Positions 19,089-24,390 of a DNA stretch of 24,390 nt are shown here, one piece after another; the first letter of the stretch is position 1; each line of letters begins with the position of its first letter. This stretch comes from Deltaproteobacteria bacterium (GTDB taxonomy: Bacteria; Myxococcota_A; UBA9160; UBA4427), in the NCBI GenBank assembly GCA_011051925.1, contig DRKE01000527.1, positions 1-24,390 of the forward strand, read 5' to 3'. A program made the translations under genes and the position numbers. Under the pieces are notes generated by a model. The model searched no databases, was not told the DNA's origin, and saw only the letters and a program-made list of their open reading frames with translations.

Positions 19089-19862
19089 TCATTTCCGGAA
19101 CTGTCTGAAGTCGGGTTCCCGCTTCTCGATGAAGGCCTGGATGGCCTCCCTGTTCTCGGGGCTGCCGAAGAGTCGGGCCATCGCCTCGTCCTCCATCCGC
19201 CGGGCTCGCGCGACCTGCTCCGTATGGAAGGACTTGAGCATCCGCTTCATTGCGACGAGTGAGCTGACGGGCCATCTCGCCATCTGGCGGGCCCGGTCGG
19301 TCGCCTCCGCCAGGACGGCTTCGTCGGGAAGCACACGCGTGGCGATTCCGTATTCGAGGGCGCGCGTCGCATCGACCCAATCCGCCGTGTAGAGGAGCTC
19401 CGCCGCCTGCTTCTGTCCGATCACGAGGGGCGCCAGATAGCAGGCCGCCGCCTCGGTCACCAATCCGAGATTCGCGAAAGGCATGCGCATCCGGACGCTT
19501 TCACCGACATAGACGACGTCGCAGTGGAAGAGGACGGTCATGCCATAGCCGATCGCGCAGCCCCGCACGGCCGCGACGAGCGGTTTGTCGAGGGCGCAGA
19601 TGGCGTCCATCAACAGATGGAAGGGCTGGGGACCTTCCGAATCATCCGAAGGCGCCGTCAGGTCGAGGCCTGAGCTGAAGTCCTTCCCCGCCCCGGTGAG
19701 GAGGACCGTCGCGACCGCGGGATTCCGGCGCGCTTCGTCGAAAGCCGCTGCGGTCGCTCGAAAGGCCTCGGGATTCATCGCGTTTCGCCGCTCGGGGCGA
19801 TTCATCGTGATCGTGAAGACGCCTTCGTCGTCGAGCTCGGTCAGAACGGGGCGATCGGGCAT
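19089..19862 (-). CDS. Crotonase-fold enoyl-CoA hydratase/isomerase family protein, isomerase-like, 257 aa
   Basis: A crotonase-superfamily protein acting on CoA thioesters. It has TITMNRPERRNAMN, the first oxyanion region GKDFSSGLDL and the second RGCAIGYGMTVLFHCD. The two hydratase glutamates (GGGCE and QPE positions) are Thr and Phe, so simple hydratase activity is unlikely. Glu137 in FANLGLVTEAAACYL sits where delta3,delta2-enoyl-CoA isomerases (ECI2/PECI type) carry their catalytic Glu (SPEGCS). Isomerisation of unsaturated acyl-CoA is therefore the better guess. ATG 19862 has AGGAAAGG 9 nt upstream. GTG 19904 also has an SD (AGGAAG) and lies 45 nt from a TAGACT -10-like element, so a 271-aa form is possible. 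It is convergent with the dehydrogenase pair and divergent from the DUF7064-like gene. Confidence 0.88.
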   Translation of the reverse strand: MPDRPVLTELDDEGVFTITMNRPERRNAMNPEAFRATAAAFDEARRNPAVATVLLTGAGKDFSSGLDLTAPSDDSEGPQPFHLLMDAICALDKPLVAAVRGCAIGYGMTVLFHCDVVYVGESVRMRMPFANLGLVTEAAACYLAPLVIGQKQAAELLYTADWVDATRALEYGIATRVLPDEAVLAEATDRARQMARWPVSSLVAMKRMLKSFHTEQVARARRMEDEAMARLFGSPENREAIQAFIEKREPDFRQFRK

Positions 19863-19949
19863 GGCGCGGAGCCTTTCCTGTCGGAGCGCCAACCGGGTGG
19901 GCACTCGCTCTTCCTGGGATTTCGGGTCATGGCAAGGGAACCCGGGTCG

Positions 19950-19955
19950 AGTCTA
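19950..19955 (-). promoter_or_regulatory. -10-like element upstream of the isomerase gene
   Basis: The minus strand reads TAGACT followed by C, 45 nt before GTG 19904 and 87 nt before ATG 19862. It fits the TAGNNTC pattern. Confidence 0.25.
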
Positions 19956-20029
19956 ACTCCGCCCGAGGCGGGAGACCAAGTCGGGATGGGCACGATCAGA
20001 AGGGGTCCGTCGGACCGGCTCGGATGGGA

Positions 20030-20035
20030 TAGATT
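20030..20035 (+). promoter_or_regulatory. -10-like element upstream of the DUF7064-like gene
   Basis: TAGATT followed by C lies 40 nt before ATG 20076, with no clear -35. Confidence 0.3.
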
Positions 20036-20075
20036 CTCGAATCGACGCCCCTTTCGAGACCACAGGAGTTCGCGC

Positions 20076-21200
20076 ATGCCGATCAGCCCGATGGACGAGT
20101 ATCTCGCTCATCAGACCCCGGAGACCTTCGATTTCGTCGCGACCAGCGACCGGAATTTCTACGACCGCTACTACTTCAATGTGCATGACTCGACTGGCGA
20201 TTTCTTCATGGTCGTCGGAATGGGCCAATATCCGAATCTCGGCGTGACGGATGCCTTCGCGGCGGTCTCGATCGGAACGGAGCAGCACGTCGTACGGGCC
20301 TCCCGGGCGCTCGGACACGATCGCCTCGATACGCGGGTCGGTCCCTTCACGATCGAGGTTCTCGAGGGGCTGAGGTCGCTGAGGATCCGGTGCGACGAGA
20401 ACGAATGGGGTCTGTCCTTCGACCTCCGTTTCGACGGGACCGTGCCGGCTCTCGAAGAGCCGAAATCCTTCACGCGCAACCGTGCACGGGTCATGATGGA
20501 TGTCTCGCGCTATGCGCAGGTCGGTGGATACACGGGGGCGCTGGAGGTCGCCGGGCATCGGTTCGAGGTCCTGCCCGATCGTTGGAAGGGCGCGCGCGAT
20601 CGCTCCTGGGGAATCCGGCCCGTCGGAGAACGCGAGCCGCCGGGGATCGCGATCGAGGACCTGAAGCAGGGCAAGCACGGCTTCCATCACAACTGGATTC
20701 CCCTCCAGCTCGATCGCGGGATGTTCAAGGTCATGTACGACGCCGATCATGCGGGCAATCCGACCGTCGAAGAGGCGGTTTTCGTGCCGGCCTTCGGCCA
20801 GTCGGGCGGGATCCGCCATTTCGGTACGCCTCGGATCGAGATCGACTATCTGTCGGGTACCCGTGAAATGAAATCGGCTCGCACGGTCCTTCCGGGCGAG
20901 AGTGGCGAGGACATCGTGATCGAAAGCATTCCCCTCCGGACGGTCTACCTCGCGGCGGGAACCGGCTATCTGCCCGCGGAAGACTGGGGACACGGCTACT
21001 ATCGGGGTCCGGAGGTGGTCGAAGGGCTCACCTTCGATCTCGCTACTCCCGAAAAACGCGCTCAATACGCGATCCTGAACGAAACGCTCTGCCGCTTCGA
21101 ACTCTCCACGGGAGAGACGAGTCATGGGATGCACGAGAACATGTGCATCGGGATCTATCATCCCCATGGTTTCGACGAACCGGGCAAGATGGCGCCCTAG
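20076..21200 (+). CDS. Uncharacterised DUF7064-like protein, possibly lipocalin/AttH-like, 374 aa
   Basis: A soluble-looking protein of 374 aa with no signal peptide or membrane span. It begins MPISPMDEYLAHQTPETFDF and is rich in aromatic and beta-strand-like segments: RYYFNVHDSTGDFFMVVGMG, HVVRASRAL, VGPFTIEVLEGLRSLRI, DRSWGIRPVG, HHNWIPLQ and HGYYRGPEVVEG. I recall such proteins as widespread hypotheticals in actinobacteria and steroid- or lipid-degrading proteobacteria (DUF7064/7065). The DRSWG and paired beta repeats suggest a two-domain lipocalin-like fold such as AttH/CrtC (low-confidence inference). AGGAG at 20064-20068 supports ATG 20076 over an upstream in-frame ATG at 19929. It lies among acyl-CoA genes and divergent from the isomerase, so a lipid-related role is plausible. 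No reaction can be assigned. Confidence 0.8.
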   Translation: MPISPMDEYLAHQTPETFDFVATSDRNFYDRYYFNVHDSTGDFFMVVGMGQYPNLGVTDAFAAVSIGTEQHVVRASRALGHDRLDTRVGPFTIEVLEGLRSLRIRCDENEWGLSFDLRFDGTVPALEEPKSFTRNRARVMMDVSRYAQVGGYTGALEVAGHRFEVLPDRWKGARDRSWGIRPVGEREPPGIAIEDLKQGKHGFHHNWIPLQLDRGMFKVMYDADHAGNPTVEEAVFVPAFGQSGGIRHFGTPRIEIDYLSGTREMKSARTVLPGESGEDIVIESIPLRTVYLAAGTGYLPAEDWGHGYYRGPEVVEGLTFDLATPEKRAQYAILNETLCRFELSTGETSHGMHENMCIGIYHPHGFDEPGKMAP

Positions 21201-21267
21201 GGCCGGCTGGCGGGTGGCCCCGGTTCCTTCCGCTCGTCGCGCCCGCCGGCGCGCGATCGGATCGATT

Positions 21268-21296
21268 CCGTACCTCGACCTCCGGGCGAGGTGCGG
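21268..21296. terminator. Hairpin between convergent DUF7064-like and SDR genes
   Basis: CCGTACCTCG (21268-21277) pairs with CGAGGTGCGG (21287-21296) with one T-G wobble over a 9-nt loop, inside the 109-bp convergent gap. Confidence 0.45.
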
Positions 21297-21309
21297 CGTC
21301 AGGCGCCGA

Positions 21310-22077
21310 TCAACGCGGAACGAGGCCCCCGTCGATCGAGAACGTCGCACCCGTCACGAAGCTCGAGGCGTCGCTGGCGAGATAGAGGGCCAGCCCGACG
21401 AGTTCATCCGGATGGGCCGCGCGCCGCAGGAGAGACGAGGTGGCCATCGCCTTCTGCATCTCGGGCGGATTGTTTCGTACCATGTCCGTATCGATCGTGC
21501 CCGGTGCGATTCCGTTGACGCGGATCCGGGGCGCCAGCTCGGCCGCGTTGGAACGCACGTAGGCGAGCAGGGCGGCCTTCGCCGCGGCGTACATATGCGT
21601 ATACGGTGCGAGCAGGAACGCCCCCGCGCTCGACATGTTGATGACCGAAGCGTGTTCGCTCCGATCCAGTCCGGGCAGGCAATATTGCGTCAGGAAGACG
21701 GGGCCGCGAAGATTGACCGACATCGACTTCTCCCACGCTTCGGGCGTCATCTCGCGGAAGGGCTGGGCGAGGGCGTTGGCTGCGTTGTTCACCAGGATGT
21801 CGATCGCCCCGAAATGGTCCAGCGTTCCCTTCGCCAGGGCCTGCAGCTGATCGAGGTCCCCCATGTGGGTCGGGATGGCGACCGCTTCCCCTCCCATCGC
21901 TTCGATGGCCGCGACCGTCGCGTGGCAGGCTTCGGCCTTGCGGCTGGCGATCACGACGCGGGCTCCGGCCAGGGCGAAGCCCTCGGCGATCGATCGCCCG
22001 ATTCCCCGGCTGCCCCCCGTGATGATGGCGACCCGGCCACTCAGGTCGAAGAGCCGATCGAACTGCTCCTTGTTCAT
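21310..22077 (-). CDS. Short-chain dehydrogenase/reductase (SDR), 255 aa
   Basis: A classical SDR of 255 aa, acting as an NAD(P)-dependent oxidoreductase in the cytoplasm. The cofactor motif is TGGSRGIG (residues 20-27), followed by NNAA (97-100). The catalytic set is N122, S150, Y163 and K167 (YAAAK). IAPGTIDTDM and the C-terminal FVTGATFSIDGG are typical. An Arg at position 46 (IASRK) at the end of the second strand suggests NADP(H) preference (inference). GAGGGG about 7 nt upstream supports ATG 22077. Glucose/ribitol-type SDRs are too diverse to assign a substrate; the acyl-CoA context suggests a 3-hydroxyacyl or steroid-like alcohol. It is convergent with the DUF7064-like gene and divergent from the DUF3604 gene. 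Confidence 0.93.
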   Translation of the reverse strand: MNKEQFDRLFDLSGRVAIITGGSRGIGRSIAEGFALAGARVVIASRKAEACHATVAAIEAMGGEAVAIPTHMGDLDQLQALAKGTLDHFGAIDILVNNAANALAQPFREMTPEAWEKSMSVNLRGPVFLTQYCLPGLDRSEHASVINMSSAGAFLLAPYTHMYAAAKAALLAYVRSNAAELAPRIRVNGIAPGTIDTDMVRNNPPEMQKAMATSSLLRRAAHPDELVGLALYLASDASSFVTGATFSIDGGLVPR

Positions 22078-22374
22078 CCTCGTCCCCTCGTGCTGCGCGT
22101 GATCATCCGTCCGTGGGTCCTGACGTGTGACTTCATGCCGCGCATGGCGTCACGCATGCCCCTGTCGCCATCGTCCCCGCTACCCTCGTCGGCCATGCCA
22201 TCTCCGGCCCTGCCACCCCCGCACCGCGTACCGGCATCCGAGGGGGATCGGCACACTCCTATCGGGTAGCATCGTGAACGCCTTCGGGCCACGAATCGAC
22301 GAGCCGGATCGCGTCGGTCCGGGCTAGGATCGGGTACCCGGATCGGCACATCGCATCGGGTTGGAGGAAACGGA
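22078..22374. other. 297-bp divergent intergenic region between SDR and DUF3604 genes
   Basis: No gene is visible. The right part holds two -10-like hexamers, TAGCAT (22267-22272) and TAGGAT (22325-22330), and the palindrome CGGGTACCCG (22332-22341 region) within the leader of the DUF3604 gene. The left part is C-rich without a clear signal. Confidence 0.4.
22325..22330 (+). promoter_or_regulatory. -10-like element upstream of the DUF3604 gene
   Basis: TAGGAT followed by C lies 44 nt before ATG 22375. No -35 match is seen. Confidence 0.3.
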
Positions 22375-24390
22375 ATGCTTCGGAAGATCATCTTGGCCGT
22401 TGTCGCCGTGGTGGCACTCGCCTTCCTCGTCGTCTATGCGGCGGGAAAGGGGCTCTTCGGAGACGTACCCCATGCGGGAACGCCTACCGCCCACGCGATC
22501 GATCCGGGATTCATCGCCGAAAAGGAGAAGGCCGTTCGCGAAGCGGCTCTCGATGTCGGGGTCGCGCGGCCGAAGCAGATCCTCTTCGGGGACCTTCACG
22601 TCCATTCGACCTTCTCCTTCGACGCCTTCACGCTCAGTCTCCCGATGTCGGGCGGGGATGGCGCCCATCCGGTCTCCGATGCGTGTGATTTCGCGCGTTT
22701 CTGCTCGTCGCTCGATTTCTGGTCGATCAACGACCATGCGATCACGCTGACCCCCCGTCGTTGGTCCGAAACGATCGACGCGATCCGACAATGCAATGAC
22801 GTGGCGGGCTCCGAAACGAATCCCGATCTCGTGACCTACCTCGGTTGGGAATGGACGCAGATCGGCGCGACGCCGTCGACACATTACGGCCACAAGAACG
22901 TGATCGTACGTGGGCTCGAGGACGACGAGATCCCCACGCGGCCGATCGCGGCCGGGGCCCCGCTCGGCGTCAAGGACATCGGCGATGTGCTGCCCTCGCC
23001 CCTGCTGATGGGCGCCTATGGTCTATACGATCGCGAACGCGGCGGGCTCGATTTCGTGGCCTATCAAGCCGAATTGGCGAAGACGAAGTCCTGTCCGGCG
23101 GGTGTCCGGGTACGCGATCTGCCCACGGATTGCCGCGAATCGGCCTCCACGCCGGCGGAACTCTTCGCGAAGCTCGATGACTGGGGCTTCGACTCCCTCG
23201 TGATTCCACACGGAACGACCTGGGGATTCTACACGCCCCTGGGTTCTTCGTGGGACAAGCAGCTGACTCTCGAGAACCACGATCCCAACCGGCAGAGGCT
23301 CGTCGAGGTCTTCTCCGGACATGGCAACTCCGAAGAGTTCCGATCCTTCCGGGAGGTCGTCTTCGATGCGGATGGCAAGCCTTCCTGTCCGCCGCCGACG
23401 GCGGACTACCTGCCGAGCTGCTGGCGCGCCGGTGAGATCATCGAAGCCAGATGTCTCGCCGAGAATCTCGACAAGCAGGAATGTGCCGACCGCGCAGCGC
23501 GCGCGCGACAGCTCTTCGTCGAGGCGCCGAACAATGGCGGAGCGAATGTCGTTCCCGCCACGACCGTGGCGGACTGGCAGGATGCCGGCCAGTGTCGGGA
23601 CTGTTTCCAGCCCGCGTTCAACTACCGCCCCAGGAGTTCTGTCCAGTACATGATGGCTCTGGGTCGCGATGACGGAACGGGGGGACCGTTCCGATTCAAC
23701 TTCGGGTTCATCGCTTCGAGCGACAACCACTCCGCCCGGCCGGGAACGGGCTACAAGGAGGTGGCCCGGACCGAGTTCACGGAGCAGCGTTTCGGAAACA
23801 TGCGGAACACGCCGGTGGGCTATCAATTCGACGCACCGGAATACCCGTCGGAGCCCGTCCCCTTCGAGTTCGTTCCCGGACGGACCTCGCCGCTCGGCGG
23901 CTTCGAAGTCGAACGGGGTGCATCGTTCTTCCTGAACGGGGGCCTCGCCGCCGTGCACGCGGCCGGGCGCGATCGCGATGCCATCTGGGACGCGATGCAG
24001 CGGAAGGAGGTCTATGGAACGAGTGGGCCGCGCATCCTGCTCTGGTTCGATCTCCTGAACGCGCCCGGACGCGGGCCCGCGCCGATGGGCAGCCAGGTCG
24101 ATCTCGCCGACAACCCGATCTTCCAGGTGAAGGCGGTCGGATCCTTCGAACAGGAGCCCGGTTGTGGCGAAGACGCGACCTCGGCACTCTCGCCCGAGCG
24201 CCTGGCGCGACTCTGCCAGGGCGAGTGCTACAACCCCTCGGCTGAACGGAGGACCATCTCGCGCCTCGAGATCGTGCGGATCCTCCCACAGCGAACGCCC
24301 GACGAGGAGATCGTCGGCCTCGTCGAGGATCCGTGGAAGGTGATCGAGTGTGATCCCGATCCCCAGGGCTGTGTGGCGACCTTCGTCGAC
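22375..24390 (+). CDS. Membrane-anchored DUF3604 (PHP-like) protein, 3' end outside window
   Basis: The frame is open from ATG 22375 to the last base: 672 residues with no stop, so the gene is truncated by the window. GGAGGA at 22363-22368 gives a strong start. An N-terminal hydrophobic helix (about residues 4-22) acts as a signal anchor, placing the rest outside the cytoplasm. DUF3604 marks are FGDLHVHSTFSFDA with metal-ligand candidates H75 and H77, SINDHA (D120, H121), YLGWEWTQ, VIPHGT and SSDNHSARPGTG (D450, H452). The family belongs with PHP-type metal-dependent phosphoesterase/amidohydrolase folds (known), but its substrate is unknown. Sixteen cysteines in the exported part suggest disulfides or metal binding. 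Its TAGNNTC promoter and divergent SDR neighbour do not reveal the role. Confidence 0.9.
   Translation, partial: MLRKIILAVVAVVALAFLVVYAAGKGLFGDVPHAGTPTAHAIDPGFIAEKEKAVREAALDVGVARPKQILFGDLHVHSTFSFDAFTLSLPMSGGDGAHPVSDACDFARFCSSLDFWSINDHAITLTPRRWSETIDAIRQCNDVAGSETNPDLVTYLGWEWTQIGATPSTHYGHKNVIVRGLEDDEIPTRPIAAGAPLGVKDIGDVLPSPLLMGAYGLYDRERGGLDFVAYQAELAKTKSCPAGVRVRDLPTDCRESASTPAELFAKLDDWGFDSLVIPHGTTWGFYTPLGSSWDKQLTLENHDPNRQRLVEVFSGHGNSEEFRSFREVVFDADGKPSCPPPTADYLPSCWRAGEIIEARCLAENLDKQECADRAARARQLFVEAPNNGGANVVPATTVADWQDAGQCRDCFQPAFNYRPRSSVQYMMALGRDDGTGGPFRFNFGFIASSDNHSARPGTGYKEVARTEFTEQRFGNMRNTPVGYQFDAPEYPSEPVPFEFVPGRTSPLGGFEVERGASFFLNGGLAAVHAAGRDRDAIWDAMQRKEVYGTSGPRILLWFDLLNAPGRGPAPMGSQVDLADNPIFQVKAVGSFEQEPGCGEDATSALSPERLARLCQGECYNPSAERRTISRLEIVRILPQRTPDEEIVGLVEDPWKVIECDPDPQGCVATFVD

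Noticed and set aside
19953..21350. A long minus frame opposite the DUF7064-like gene
   Set aside because: It is Arg/Asp-rich with no recognisable domain. The + strand frame has an SD and family-like segments.
1..24390. CRISPR arrays, tRNA genes, insertion sequences, phage or defence systems
   Set aside because: I saw no regularly spaced repeats, cloverleaf sequences with CCA ends, transposases or terminal repeats by reading. A tool-based scan could still find small RNAs.

Overview
The window is GC-rich bacterial DNA (above 60% G+C by eye) with dense, short-spaced genes on both strands. Export signals, c-type cytochromes, a YheU (UPF0270) protein and a rich set of acyl-CoA genes point to an aerobic Gram-negative, perhaps a deltaproteobacterial-type lineage (Myxococcota/Binatota-like). 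No rRNA or other marker gene is present, so the phylum is inference only. I saw no tRNA, CRISPR array, insertion sequence or phage gene.

Layout. (1) 1-3719: the 3' end of an Lhr-type helicase gene, a convergent MFS transporter gene, and a divergent phosphotransferase-family gene. The last two share a 120-bp promoter region with a 19-bp palindrome. (2) 3812-10307: a respiratory block all on the + strand. It encodes a DUF420 membrane protein, a di-haem c4-like cytochrome, a 42-residue single-span protein, cytochrome c oxidase subunits II and I, a subunit III, a subunit IV, a second subunit III and a small CSVC-motif membrane protein. The last gene starts with TTG inside the preceding stop. (3) 10329-14191, minus strand: yheU, a nitronate monooxygenase-like flavoprotein, and an orphan 7-span, three-PAS histidine kinase. 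(4) 14315-15586: bioA. (5) 15587-16593: about 1 kb without a convincing gene, rich in palindromes and hairpins. (6) 16594-24390: lipid/CoA-type genes. These are two adjacent acyl-CoA dehydrogenases that look like a heteromeric pair, an enoyl-CoA isomerase-like crotonase, a DUF7064-like protein of unknown function, an SDR, and a membrane-anchored DUF3604/PHP-type protein cut by the window end.

How it works together. Cytochrome c4 probably feeds electrons to the CuA site of subunit II. DUF420 and the CSVC protein are plausible assembly factors. The acyl-CoA genes would supply reducing equivalents by oxidising fatty, steroid-like or other CoA thioesters.

Most notable result. Subunit I aligns without gaps with classical A-type oxidases at all six haem/copper histidines, the cross-linked Tyr and the D-channel Asp and Glu. 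However, the K-channel lysine is Met348, and the neighbouring Thr, Ser and Ser of that channel are Ile345, Val351 and Ala285. Glu347 lies next to the lost lysine. Subunit II also lacks the usual ExxWTxxP motif that supplies the K-channel entry glutamate. This looks like an oxidase that has lost or rebuilt its K-channel, within an unusual operon with two subunit III genes.
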